Positions 23,701-38,334 are shown, numbered from the stretch's first letter. The stretch: DNA of 64,000 nt from Acheta domesticus (GCA_031308135.1 JAHLJT010008756.1:135424949-135488948); one strand, 5' to 3'. Numbers and translations are program-made. The notes: a model not told the origin generated them from the letters alone.

Positions 23701-26700
23701 GCTGAGGCCGTTCCGCTTACCACTGGAAGACAGTTTGTGGGCAAGGGACGGGGCGCGGGGAAGTGAGCGCGCATGCGCATTGAGAAGCTGGCCCGGTTAT
23801 TCGGCCAGAAGGGTAGGCCGGCCTTACAACTGGCTAAGTAATTTAAACTCCTGCCGGCAGGCGCTCTCTTCACCACAAGCTTGCGTGGAACTTCCGGAAA
23901 TGTCCACTAGAGGTCATTGAGCAACTTCAAATATCACTACTAACAAAAGTAAATACATTTATTTATTCCAAATTTCAGTATTAGTATTCCTCTGTCGCCA
24001 ATTCATTAAGTACAATATTGAGAATGTTAACTCTTTCTCCCACATCATTTAGCATTGGTTTAACTTTTAATAAAACAAGATCATTTAAAAAAGCGTTGAT
24101 TTCAAGCATTTATGGGTTGGTATCGCGGCGTGTGAATCCCCCAGTAGTATTGTATTCTGGAAAGATCAAACAGGATCTGATCAGTGTAATTTCATTTCGT
24201 AAGTTAACTGAATAGCGTATGCGTGTGTAGGTTACAAGTGAAATGTTTTTGACCAGCAACTGCATGTCGCTGTGTCTCATTGACAATGAGCACTCTGAAA
24301 CAATTAAAACTCATTAACGTAATTCTAAGTCAAATAACACTCTTCAACTTGGCTACTATTTTAATAGAAAAGAAAATTTCGTGTACGTGTTCGCAAGATG
24401 ATATATTTAAAGAAAGCGTTGAATTTTTTCTGAAGAAAACCAGGTATTTAGAATTAATTTACAAAAAACTGTACAAACAAGGAGTATACATCTATTATAA
24501 ATAAGCATAACCATTTACAATTTCTTTTCAATTCTGCAGTAGGCTTATTCTTGATCTGAGTATTGTTGCATGATTGAAATAATAATGGTAATAATAATAA
24601 TAATAATTATAATTATTATTATTATTATTAAATTTGTAGTCTTTTGATCTCTATCTTCTAAATATTCGATATTTCATAAATTAAGTACAAATATGTGTTT
24701 TTACAATATGTTCGTGACTCAGCTTATCCAAAAATTAACCTCACGCTTCGCCACTGATTATATGATTGTTCTTATGGTATGCTGAGGTGCTATTTCGAAA
24801 AGCATCGAACGACACACGCCCGTTATCGCATTGGTTATGAGCGCAGTAACGTACTTTCCGATGTATCCGGTCTGGGGCCCCATGCAGTTGGGGTCCATCA
24901 CCCGCTGCGGCTGGTTCTGCACCACCTTGGAGTCGTCGTCGCCCTTCCAAACGGCGTCGTCCTCCTTGGACGAGGACGATCTGCGGGCACAACATTCATT
25001 CATTCATTGATTGTTCGTGATTCCGGGCGCGCCAACTACTGAGGACGTTAGTCCCGTACGTTTAGTGTGTGTTTTTTCCTCGGGAGGTGGCGCTGCGCTT
25101 TCCTCGGTGGATGGCGAGATTCGGCGCCAACCTACCGTCGACTAGCGGGGGTTTCCCCAACTAGGTATCTCCCACCAGCGGAGCACTACCCCCAGCCGGG
25201 ACAAGTTCTAAGACCACGACCGATCTCCCGGCATGTGTGACAGTGTAGTGCATGCTAATGTGTGTAAGAGGAGACGATAAGACAAGGAAGAGATAGCAAA
25301 GATCGCACGCGGTCCGTGGCCCGTTTGTTAGGGTACTGCTCCGGCATTCGCCTGGTGTTGATCGGAGCAACCACGGAAAACTACCGATCAGAGTAGGCGG
25401 CCGCTGGAATTCTCCTCCAGACAGCGACTGATTTTGACCTAGCTGACAAGGTAGTGTCGAAAATCCTGTCACCGTTGGGAGTGGAACCTAGGAACTCCCG
25501 GTCAGGGGGACTGCAGTGACATCAGTTCTGCCCTGAGCCACCTCTGCCGGTACGGGCATAAGAGGGTCGCGCTCTTGCTGCATTCACGTCCTCCTCCTCC
25601 CCCTCACTCTTTCTCCTGGAAGCGCTCTTTTAATCGCATCTCTCTTTAGGGGCCGTCCATACAGTACGTAACGCCAATTTGGAGTATTTTGAATATGCCC
25701 TCTCCCCTTTGTAACGCACCTGCAATGCGTGCTTGAACCCCCCCTAAAGAATTACGTAACGATTGTGACAAAACCTACCCCCTCTTGTAATTGCAAGAAG
25801 TGAAAATAAAGTATAGCACTGTAAAAACAATTTGTATTCATTATTACTTATGATGCATATTAAAATTAATGGTAAAGCAGAAATTAGTTGGTAATGCTGA
25901 CTGCACCTAGCAGTAAGATTGGGAATAAGGTGTGAGCGTAAGAAGGACGCATCTAGTCTGCTGCGCTAATTTAAGTGGATTCTAGAATATACTACATATC
26001 AGTTTTGAATATTTTCTTCGTAATCTTACAGACTCAATAAAAAAATTGATGAAAACATTTCCATTTCCTATTAAAACAATATACAGCTAATAACTTTAAT
26101 TTGGTGTTTTAAACAAATTAATCAATATAAAAATGAATATAACAATATAATAATAGTGTCCTCCCTCCACCCTCGTTGACGTTTCATAGTTTATGGACGA
26201 GCCCTTAGTATTGTATTACATTTTTGAAGTCTTCCAGCGGAAGAGCGGTCCCGATGACCTTAGCCTAGCCAGCCCTGAAATCATTTAGTTATTTATTAGT
26301 TATCATTTATTTATTAATATGAGGTAGATAAGAATTGGGCAGGGGAATAACACTGACATTTGAAATGTGAAATTTTATTACTGAGGAATAGATACCGAAA
26401 CATGTCTTGTTAAATTCACTGACTACAGATATTATAAAAACGAAAATAGGTTGCGGATGGCAGTACGACCTTCGAAAAAAATATCAAAGTCTACATAAAC
26501 TACGAAACTATATTTCCCTGGCATATTCTCGCGATTGTAGCTTCCCTGATTATCAGAACAACGAAATTAGGAAATGTATTAGTAGTTTTTATTTGAGATG
26601 TACGAAGAAATATGTAAATAAAATTTTAATATTATTTGAGATTGAACTTTTCAGTTAATACAATCTTCATAATTGAAATTTCCATATTTATCATATTACG

Positions 26701-29700
26701 TAGTTTAGGTACATTTCTGAACGCTTCTTTAATTAAGGGGTGTATTTGAATTTATTGTCGCTTATTTAATGTTTACTGTTGGTAATTAAGAAATCTTTGA
26801 ATTCATTGATTTTTATAGAATTCAAGCGTTCCGTATTATAAAGATCCAATTGATATTTACGAATATTTTTAAGAAATCAGTAGTTATATCTAGTACATAA
26901 AGTGAACTGATCATTATTCAGGTAAAATATTTGCATTATTTGTTAGTTGGAAATAATTCACAGCACTATGCTTACATCATTAATTCAGTTTCTTATTAAA
27001 CATTAAAAATTATCTTCACTTGTTCCGCCACATTGATGTCATACTCAAGAACTAGCAACATATTTTATGAATATAATTACTTACATTTTACAACATTATA
27101 AAATCAACAAATAGCTTCGAAAACAATAAAAATAATGTTATTGTCTTTATTCACAACCAGAAATTTATTATACATGGTGAATCAGATATTGAAAGCCTTG
27201 ACAAATGAAAACCATTGTAACGTGGATGACAGTTATTGTGTATTAATTCACAGTTCAAAGAAGTGGTTATACTGAAATGCAATACACGTAATAAAATTTA
27301 TGGAGAAAATCCTCTTCGGTCCAAAATAATATCCTCATTCACCTATAGCAATATTTGTAATATTCAAGAGAAAAATTAATGTTGATCTAAATGTGAAGCT
27401 TTATAAACAACTATAGGATGTTTATATCGTTGAGAAATAATAATATTTTATTCTATCCTTCCCATCTACCAGTTTATGTTAGGTTATGTACTTGTAGTTA
27501 ATCAGTCACATGGATCAATACAATATTATTTTTGACTTAATGACTTTTTCAAGAAATGCGCTTAAATGACGTCTAACAGCCAAGCATTTCGTTGCATATG
27601 CAGTTCTTTGCTTAAATCTCTTCTTTAAGTCTGGAAGGGATGAATGAGTAGTCATAAAACAATATTGGTCTCTTTATTCTTAATTACTCTTTAAAATAAA
27701 TAATTTAGCATTGATCTGCTTTAAATGAATTCTAATTCCTTTTTAAAATTCTTGTTAAATGTCTATTTAGCTCAAAAACTTTCGTTTAAGGCATAAGTTT
27801 ACAATAAATCCTTTTCTGATTTACGCAATAAATAAATTTGCTTCGCGGGGATATTGTTTTGGACCACGCTCTAGCATCATGCATTGGGGTCTCACTTGTT
27901 ACAGGAGAGATCGCAGATTCCGCAACATTTGGCCATAGCAGCCAAACTTTTCGCAGCCTCTTTCATGTCTGCGTTGATCTCGTCCATTCCCTTCTCAATC
28001 CTCTCCAGTTGTTCTGTGGGAAAAAAAACGTCCGGAGTTATGCCCAGTCACTTATTCACTTGGGTTGTACGCGAGAATTGTCAACGGGGGTGTGGTCCGA
28101 AAATTTAAAGTGCGGTAAATTCTTATTTCTTAACGTATTTCATCAAAATGACAACAAATGGGTTAAACTAAGTTTTTAAACAAATTTATTACATATTGTA
28201 GCGATCTTTACACCACTATTTTGGCCGTTTATGCATCCAAGGCGTCGTTTTGTTTATTTTGTATAATTTCTAATGTGATGTACTTGTACTGTTGGTAAAC
28301 CGCATGCATTCTATGACCATAAACTTGTCTGTTTTCAATGTTACACAATTTCAAATATTCTCAATTATTTTTTAAAATTTAAATGCAAAAACACCATTGC
28401 AGAGTACACTATTCCATACCAATTACTTCGAAGAACAATAAAAATACTATTACCATGGAGGAAATATAAAATATTAAGGCAGGTTTTACACAATCCTTCT
28501 GTGCATTAATATTTAGGTGTGTATTTGTTATTATCTGACTGCATCTGTGGGATGTGGTATTCTAGAAGTTATAAAGGTTTGGTAGTTAAAACTTTGGGAT
28601 CAAATACCACCCTCCTAGGAGGTGGTTGTGTAAAATACTGACTTCACTCATACATTTTCCAGTGGATAAATGAGAAGGCGGATAACTAAGTCTATCCAAT
28701 TTTTTAATGATTTCTCGCTTTAAGATTGTAATAGAAACAAAATTATATGAATAAATAACACGATCTTGAAGTATTCTACAATGCAAACAGAAAATATGAG
28801 AGGTGACGTAGATACCAGAAATCAGTTATAAAACCTACGCGTATGCAAAGTAGTTCATGTATCTATCATAATATGATTAGTCACGAAATGTAATAATTAC
28901 AAATTACACGCATTTTAATGAGTTCACATTATTTATGTTAGGAAGTGGTGTTTGTAAGCATCCCCCAGAATTTCGGAACGAAACTGTAACTTATAAGACT
29001 AAATGCCATGTTCTATTGGGATAGAAAATATATTTGTTATCTCTAGGTATTTTTATATGATTTCTTTGTTCAGATATTGATTACCATCGCTTTTCCACAT
29101 CATGAAATTACGAGTTTAGAACATGCTCTTTATGATTTATTAATGAAGCAAGGAAAACGTTTTGAATAACGTTCGTCTTGTAAACCAACATGGATCATAT
29201 TAAAGGAACAACGGAACCTTTAACATTCTGTCTTTCTGTTCTGATATAATTCTGGATATATCATATATTTTGTTGATAAAATTTTAAATTAATGAAACTA
29301 AAGTATTTTAATAAATAATAAATAATTTACCAAATAAAGTAAAATGACTTGCCAAAAACTACCTCTAAGAGACCAAATGCAATATGGAACACTTACCCTC
29401 TTGGTCATCTAGGGCGACCAAAGTCCGAATTCCAGCTTCCTTGCCCTGAGCAGAACAAATGAGACATGAGCACAAAGATAAGAACATTTATTCGAGTCAC
29501 GAGTATTCGAGCAAGTGTAATCGAATATTCGAGGCTCAAATATCCCACAATTGAGCTAAGCCATTCAAACTCTATTTACTCATAAATTCAAAACAATTCA
29601 AAATAACTATTATTTTACTTGACAAACGGACTTATCAAAATGAAGTATGCAGAAGCAACTAGCGAAACAAATAGTAGTAAATAAAATGTGGATGAAAATT

Positions 29701-32700
29701 CCTATCTGAAGACTATTCTGACCTGTAATCATGAAGGTTCTCTTAGAAATATCATCAGGCTGCTCACAGTTTCTTCGAGAAATCGCTGAAGACGTTCTAA
29801 GTGGAGAGGTTGAAATGTGGGAGAGAAACTCGTAGGTATTCAGCCCGAGTGCAGGTTACCTTGGAGTGTTGGCATTCGTTAGACTAACCACGAGCTAGAA
29901 TAAGTGAGCTGCGAATACTCGATTACTTGGCCCAGGCGTCGCCTCGTGGCCCCAAAGCTAAGACAGGAGCCCCCCCTCCCAGCGTTGGAAGTAAAAAAGG
30001 CAAGGGGGCGAATGCACAGAGAAACAGCGTTCTATCGGAGAACAGAGGAAGGACAAGGGAACCAACAGAACCCCACTACCACGTTCGGGATGTGCAGTCC
30101 AGGGCTGCTCAGTAACGCAAGAAATTGGAATCAGACTGTTCGCGGTGGCCCCTTGCAATGTGCCCGGCAACTCGCCCTTTCTCTACACTGGAGCCGATCG
30201 CGCCACAGCGCCTCCCCTCCCGTCAACCTGACTTGCCCAGCAGTGGGCCTCTTCGGCGTCAAGTGCTGGGCCAGGGCGCGTCAAGAGGGCCAGCCACATG
30301 AGCAGCCCTGTAGTTGACCTTCATTCATTTCGTAATGACACAGCTTCAAGGTAAAAAGGGGAAATTTACTCAAACTTGGTTAAATGGCATATGGATCAGG
30401 CAGGCTATTCTATCAGTGAGATTAATGAAATTAAGACATTTTCATTCTCAGTAAGAATATAAAACCTATTTAAAAGAGACAGCTTTTCCATCCAGATTTT
30501 TCTCGGTTTGTGCTACAAGAGTTCACACTCTTGGTTTTCGCGGAAAGATAGTATTTTCTGAGATAGAAGATATCAAATAATCAGCTACCACAGTTCATTG
30601 GCATGTCCTATGCCAGCCAGATTACAGTAATAACTTATTTGAACAAAGCCATGCAAGACATATAGAAATTTTTCAACAATAAAAATACTTTTAAATCTGT
30701 TTACAGCTTCGGCTAAACCACATTCAGCTAGGTTTTGAATATTCCTATATGTTCGTCAATTCACCAATTCAAAATTGTGTAGAAGGCAGAACGTACTTGA
30801 AAAACATCCAAATGCGTTGTATGCAGATTGCAAGTGTTAAAACAGAAGTTAAAACTGTTGCCAGCGAGTAAAAATTGAACGTTCCCCATGTATAAAACGA
30901 ATGCAAGACAAAGTTTGTTAATAATTTATTGTGCCAAAATCGACTGTCTTATTTTATTTTTTACTTGCAGTTTATTTATGAAGTAATAAAATGAATATAT
31001 AAGACGTTAATAAATCAAGTGCCTTTTAAAAGTATTACATTTTATTTAACATTCACGTTTGTATCTAAAATAAATGTGATTCAGATCTGCCAAAGTGATT
31101 TCGTCAATATGTGAAATGAATACTTTTTGAACTTAAATAAACGATGAGTGGATATGTAAGGCACTTGTTTAAGTGATAATATCACAGAGGTGTGAAAATC
31201 TATTAGACTAGTGACATATCTTGAGACAAGTACTTACTTTGTGTAGTTCTTGGTGTGTTTTAAGAAAAAAATTAATATTTTTGGTGAATGCTCCACAACT
31301 GTTCTATACGTTCTGGCACTCGTACTACGACCAAATTACACAGTTTAAATATTTTATACTTTTAACTGAAGTAAATATCAAATGAAAACCTGCATTTAAA
31401 TCGGAAGCCAGAAGATCACGCCGGTACTTTTTTAAACAAACTACATACGCACAACTACATTCTAATTCTTTATTTCTCCATATTTATATACAGTTAATTT
31501 TAAGGCTTAAGTAAAATATTTCCGAACTAGAACAAACTTCTGTTCATACTTATAATTTAGTTATTTACACATAAAGAAATAAAATTAGAGCATATTTTGA
31601 CTAAATGAAATTTTGAAAGTCAAATGTTATTCTCTATTCAATTCTTTACAAAGTTCTGCCTTTATCATATACACGGAATTTTAATTTTTAACTCGCTGTC
31701 AACAAATTTAACTGATACTTTAACATATCAGACGTGAGTGCAAAAGAATAAGTGAGTTTAATGCATTTTCTACGTACTAGTCTTTTTCAGAATTTTCGTT
31801 TGGGTATATAATTATAAGAATTGAACATTTCAGAAAAAGCTATATTTTGAAGAAACAAGAATAGCAAGTCCTCAGTTTACAAACACCGAGAAAAATCTGG
31901 ATGGAAAAGCAGTCTCATTCAAACAGGTTTTACATTCTAACTATTGGAGTTTTTTTCACATAAACATGTCGAGACTTTATAAATAGTCTCACTGATAGAA
32001 CTTTCCCATTTACCCTGCCCCGCCTTATTTAGAAATTGACTGTATTTGAAACCACACTTCAACTAATTACAATTTGTTGCGTAAAAACATTTTCATGAAA
32101 TTGATCGCACCTGTTCCGATCTTAGGGTTAAAACGGATCAGGAAAACATACTGGAACGGGGCATCCCCACATCGACACAGATCATGCACAACTGAGCACG
32201 ATGACTTTGGCCTGCTACAGAGGGCCCAATGCACAGAGATACGTAGTACATCCAGCAGAAATAGTATACACACACACACGTACAGCACTAGACAGGAGCG
32301 GAGCGAAAGGATAGCGTTGCAACACCTACACACACACAGAGAAAGGCAACAGGTCGGCGCCAACAGGAGGAACGACCAAAGCGGCGAAGATAAAGACAAA
32401 TAAAGCGATCAGCGATAGACGGAGCTGCGTTTGTGGAGGGTTGGGCCGTAGTTGTTTCTGTTCTGTGTGCTTCTGTCGCCTTGTGGTGCTGTTTCTTGTC
32501 TCGTGTTCTTGCGACAAGACAGTCGACGGTGAGCGTCGTGCATCTACAGTTCTCTATTCTTCGTTTCTACTCCGAGAGGGACCTGGACTGTTTCTCTTTG
32601 GCAGAGCGGAAAGAACGCGAGCTTCTGTCGTTTCTTCGCGTCTTTCACATCGCAAGCGGCGGCAAGCAACCGATTTTTTTTTAACTTTTTATTTTCTCCC

Positions 32701-35700
32701 TGTTCAGTTCCTCAAGAGTGTTTCAGAATATGTTAACATAATTTTAATGCAATAATATTGTATCAAAGATGCCAACAGTTTACGTAAGGTTTTACACTAA
32801 TTTAAATTTTGATAAAATATAATTCAGGTACATAATAGATGTTTAATAATTTGAAAATAATGGAAATTTTGGAGTAAAAATTAAATTTCAAGAGGATGAA
32901 AAATATCCTAAAAATTTTGCTAAAACGATAGAATCATTTTTACACCTTACCTCACGAACTCAAATTCAAGCTGCCAATTTGTTTGTTTTTTTTTAATGTT
33001 ATTTTCTCCCTGTTTAATTCCTTCAAGATTTTCAGTGTTTAACATATTTTTTTAATACAATAACTTTGAGACAAGTTGCCAGAAGTTTAATATAAGTATT
33101 TTTTTACTTTGATTTAAATTTTGATAAAATGTAATTCAGGTAACATGATAAATGTTTAATTAATTTGAAAATATGGAAATTTTGGAGTGAAAATTAACTT
33201 TTTAAGAAGAATGAAAAATATCCTCAAAAAAGCCAATTGCTCAACGCGAAGAATCATTTTACACCTTACGCTCACTAACTCAAATTCAGGAATTACCTGG
33301 AAAATATAATATTTGTCATTTATCATCCTGCAGTATGTGGAACGTCTTGATAATTTGGACTTAAAAAAATTCAATTAATATTACAAACTCCATTTATGTC
33401 TAGCAGAAAATTATTTTTTAATACATATGACGTACCACATAGATAATGATTTTTTTACTTGAATGTGAAATATTTAGTGCAGAATATAACTACGATAAAA
33501 ATGAGATGTTTAGATATTTTATGATTTCACAGGGACTTTGAGCTTCAAAGGAGTTTGCGCTTAGTAATATAATGATAAGGAATGGCAACCCTCGGATATT
33601 CAGAAGAGTGCCGATAAATTTAACAATTACGGTCTAATCAAATTCCATTTATTGGTAACTCAGGGAACGACTGATGGCTGTGGCTGTTGTTTATCTGTCA
33701 TTGGCTGCAACATGGAAAGTCCAAATCAATTGGCCGCCGCGTTATATTCAGTCAGTGATATATTCACAAGAAGATACAAATCTAACATTCCCAGATTCCC
33801 GTGTTGGTCTTGACCTTCTGATTTCTATTAAATTGTGAGTCATGGGAGTAGGTTAAATAAAGTAGACTTGTAAATTAACTGTTGGTTTAATGAATTGTAT
33901 AAATACGTCGATCTGGGTAGATATCGCATAAAGTGTAACAATCCGAAGCAGGGAACTTGTCACCCAATATTTGGTTTAGCAAAATTATAAATTGCGAGAT
34001 GTGCCATTTATTCACTGGCATACTCTAGAGAGCTCTGAAACAAACCAAAGAAATGGCCAAAACGTTGGCACTGTAGTAACAAAAGACTACTTTATTGACT
34101 ATTCCACTTGTGAAATTAAAATCAATAGTAATTTAACTATAGATACAAAATGCCACCAATCAGGGCGGCGTATCTCAACAAGTTTATCGCTTTCTCTGTG
34201 CGATTTTTCTTATCGTTTCTCCGTACTGGCCAATCATAAACTGTGTCCCATCTAATTTAGGAGGCGGTATATATTGATCGCTATGTCGATATCTAATAAA
34301 CCGCGTATGTACTGTAACACAACCTCTTTGATTTTAACATAGCTTTCAGTTATTTTCAATACTTTGCGCATTTTGGAACCCTGACGTAATTTCATTCGTG
34401 GAGTAGTCATATTAAATACCACTTGTGCTCTGGGAATTCTCAGATAAATCCCCTCCTCGCTTCGCGAGTCGACAGTATCGAAAGCACTCGTGGTATTAAT
34501 ACGTTTTATTGATTGTCTTTCTTCATTGCAATAAAGAAAGGTTCCATTCATTATAAACAATCAGGTGATAAAATATATTTCATAGACAAGGTTGAAGTTT
34601 GCAACGTTTAATATTGTTTTCTGCGTACATTATGTTTATAAAGTTTGATTTCATCTCAATATTTATGTAATCAATTTGATTTTATCCAAAGGTACCTGAT
34701 GATGGAGACATCTCTGAAACGTTACGAACTTCAACCTTGTTTTATGAAATATATTTTATTATCATGTGATTGTCTATAATGAATGGAACCTTTCTTTATA
34801 CACTCGTGGTATTACCTACGATAACCTCACGACCCACAATTTCAACATTCAAGATGTATCTTGAAGGCGTGGATTAACTCAAATGTTACAGATGTTATTT
34901 TGTATACTCGCATATGATTCAGCCTGGGGATTCTCAGCCAATACCATTTTTCTCTGCTTCGTGCTTTTATACTGCTATTTTCGTAACTTTGTCCCTGACA
35001 GAAATCAGCTGTTGACGGTTTCATTCCACCGGGAGCTTGAACGTCACCATAGTGACGTCACTGTCGCGAATATAAGCTCCCGATTGGATGGCAGCGAAAC
35101 AGCTGATTCCTGTCAGCGACAAAGTTTCGAAACCGCAGTATCGCCACCGCGTGCGTGTGTACCGCCGCGACGGACCGGAAAACGAGCGGGTGCGTTCAAA
35201 TCACCACCTCCTCTCGGCGTCAAGGAACAGTCAAAGTCCCTGCCTTCGCAGAAGCGGAGAACGGCTCGCCTTACCTTCCACGGCGCTGTGCCGGCGGGCG
35301 GGCGGGGCGGGGCTGCTGGCTGCCGGAGGCGCGGCCGCGCGCTCCTTGGGGGGCGGGGCCCGAATTAAAATAACTTCCGTCCGTGCAGGCAGGGATCTCG
35401 GCGGCAACCGTCAAGGGAACGCCTTGAGCCCGTGCTTTGGCGGCGAGGGCGCTATGTTGCCAGCAGGCGGGCGGCTCCTCAAAGCGCGCTACGAACGTCA
35501 GCCCATAGGATGAGAATCAGTTCACACAATGGCCATGGGATCCTAGTGACCAACCATTTCAGACAACCAAGAACGCTTAGTGCGGCAAATTACATCATTT
35601 GTTTCGCTATAATTGATGTTTCACTGATACGGAATTGACAACTGAAGGGAGGTGCAAGTCTATTTAGGAGAATTACAAGTAAAGAATCTGCAGAGTAATG

Positions 35701-38272
35701 GCTTGATATGAAAAGATAATGGTATTATTTATTGAGTGGAATACATTTCCAACTATTCAAAATGTTTTCACTCTGTAATGAGGGTTCAGTTATATTCTCA
35801 TGAGATTCGGGATGGAAGCTATTTTAATACGGTGGAGGGAAATAGAAGTTTTTGAGGCGCCAGACGAGTACCCTTCGGATTTTGGAGCTGAAAGGGAAGC
35901 TGTCCCTTCTGCCCCCTCCGTCTCCAGGATGAGCCACCCTATGCCACTCTAGAGGGCGAGCATTCAGAGGTACAGTTCCTCAGCCATTCAGGGACCTGCG
36001 AGAACTCCGACGAAGACAAGGGAGTGTTTCGAGAAAGGGGAATGGAGCAGGTTACTGACCACACCGACACCTACCGACAAAGTCGACTTTTAATCTTTAT
36101 CTTCTACAAAACTCATGTATTTCTGAGATATTTGAACGATAAAAACAATTTTTTTCTCCGTCTCACATTATCAATGTTGTGGTTTCTGAATTAAGTTGGA
36201 GGAAAGACAGCGAGATGAGAAAAATCGGCGGGATGGGCTGGCGGCTAGTCGTCGCCACTATGTGACTGAGGGACGAGGCAGCTCTCTGCTCATTTCTAGT
36301 CACTCGTGTGAGATACGAGAAAATGCAAAGTCGTGTTGACCTGTTTACTTATAGATCCTATTGAGAGAGAGAGAAATGGAGAGAGAGAAAAAGAGAGAAA
36401 GGGAGAGAGAGAGTTTATATTTGAGCAGTGTGTTTCGCAATCTAATGAACTGCGTTAATTCATTTGTTTCTTGCCTCGAATACTTGACCCATTGAATCGC
36501 TCATTTACCGTCTGTACAAAATTAAACAAAGGCAAAATATTGAATTGTATATTGTTATGAATTGTACTAAATTACAATACTACTAGGTAAAACGACTGCA
36601 AAAAGTGAATTTTGTTAGTAAATAAAACCGTACCTCAAAAGTTTTTAAATGTGTCCCAATCAATTTTTAGGCTGTCTAGGGTCTTTACAAAGAGTACCAA
36701 TGAAATATATTTTGGAACAGGAGTGCATAAAAATTTTTCCCATTTTTCAATCCATCCAACAATTTGATATTATCCTCAGCGAACAAACCACTTCTCGGTA
36801 TCTCCTCTGCTAACTATTTTTCATGTCCCTCCCTCACCAGGTGATGCCCTTCAAGAGAACTTTTAAGAGAGCTAGACTTCCTCCTTTTATCTTGCTCCAA
36901 TCCTAGACAAGTATTTAAATTCCGTTCCAAACTCTCCTCTACCTACGGTCTTCCGACATCGCCACCCATCGAGGCTCAACTTACTTTGTTTATTTTTGAT
37001 ATTTTACTTTTCATGGTTATATATTGTTAAAAAATTATTTAAATTTCATTATTTGTGTTGATTCTTTAAACTTTTGTTTTAGTACTTTGTACAGGTGAAT
37101 CACATAACGAAATCATGTCCTGTAATTTTTAACGATTGAAGGTATTGCAATGCGACTAGTATTTAACGTATTTTGAATGTAACAATCCATGACCCAAGAT
37201 CATGCAAACGCTCTATCGCGCGTTCGCAGCTTTACAATGTCCATTAAACACGAGTTACAAAAAAAGAAAATGACTTAAAAATGTTTATCTAATATTTGAC
37301 ATTATGTATATCATTGGATTCGTCTTTTTATTCTCGTCATGACATAATAAAAATATGTATATTCCTTTTGAAAAAACAAAGTTACCTCAATATCTCGTAA
37401 AATACAAGTGATAAAATAGAAAATAGCACATACATGAATTAGCCCCTCATCTCATGCACTTCCGTGAAAAACTACATTGCAATACTTTCAACTATTCAGA
37501 AATTGAAGGAGGTGCTAAAGTTACGTGACTCACTCTGTATATTGATGACGATAAAGTCGTCTCAGGCCGGTTCTCAAAATAAATTGAAGTTGACAAAGAT
37601 GATGTTCACTATTTTAACCATAAAATCAAGTAGCTAAGTAAGTTCGCGAAGAAGGCAAAATATTCATCACAAGGCAAATCCAACTTTCATGTACTACTCA
37701 GCGTGAATTTTCACATCCACATTCTCTATTTCACAATTGTAATTGGAAATATTTCAAAAAACGCTAAACCATACAATTACATTTTAAAAGCTTATAACAT
37801 ACTAATAAATTTAGTGAACAACAGTTTTCTAATGCCTTTATGGGAGTATGTATAAAGACATTTTATTTCAATGTATAAAGACATTTTATTTCAATTTAAT
37901 GAGCAATAATAATAAAGTGGAATTGCCCCGAGATTGTTAGAATTTTTAATAATCGAATCAAACTATGAACAATAGAATAAAGTATTAATTATATTTTATT
38001 ACCATTACTTGATTTTGTATTAAAAGCTTCTGAAAACAAAAACAATATTCAATGTGACAGAGAAATGACTTTTCTTTTATTACGAGTCATTTTAAGTATA
38101 TTTTTACGTTGAAGATTAAGCAAACAGACACAAGAACAAGACAAGACCTTCAAAAATGACAGCGACGGTGTGGGCAGTATATTTTTTCATCGAAATAACA
38201 CTCCTTTCGTTTCTTTTATTCATTATTCATTGAGGGAAGGAGAAGAGCCAATCACGAAGTCTCCTAAGCAGC

Positions 38273-38334
<62 letters not shown>

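Larger units (their letters stand above)
21257..24854 (-). other. SNAP25 intron 5
   Basis: A 3598-nt intron, GTACGT...ACAG. It contains a MITE-like copy near 21298-21400, a repeated near-palindrome TGCGAGAGTTCTCGCA (23049-23064 and 23436-23451), and the hAT element at 23473-24756. The remainder is AT-rich and unassigned. Confidence 0.9.
24981..27895 (-). other. SNAP25 intron 4
   Basis: A 2915-nt intron, GTGAGA...GCAG. It holds SINE S1 (24993-25580) and a MITE (25646-26208). The part from 26209 to 27895 is AT-rich with nothing recognised. Confidence 0.9.

Noticed and set aside
25161..25472. Open frame of 103 codons (minus)
   Set aside because: Lies wholly within SINE S1. The matching region at 50.4 kb shows the same repeat.
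32340..32370. LTR retrotransposon primer-binding site (GGCGCCAACAGG)
   Set aside because: No paired long terminal repeats, polypurine tract or gag/pol frames were seen around it.
34883..35513. Frames of 161 and 141 codons in the intron 2 GC-rich island
   Set aside because: No family resemblance, wrong strand relative to SNAP25, and overlapping open frames suggest composition.
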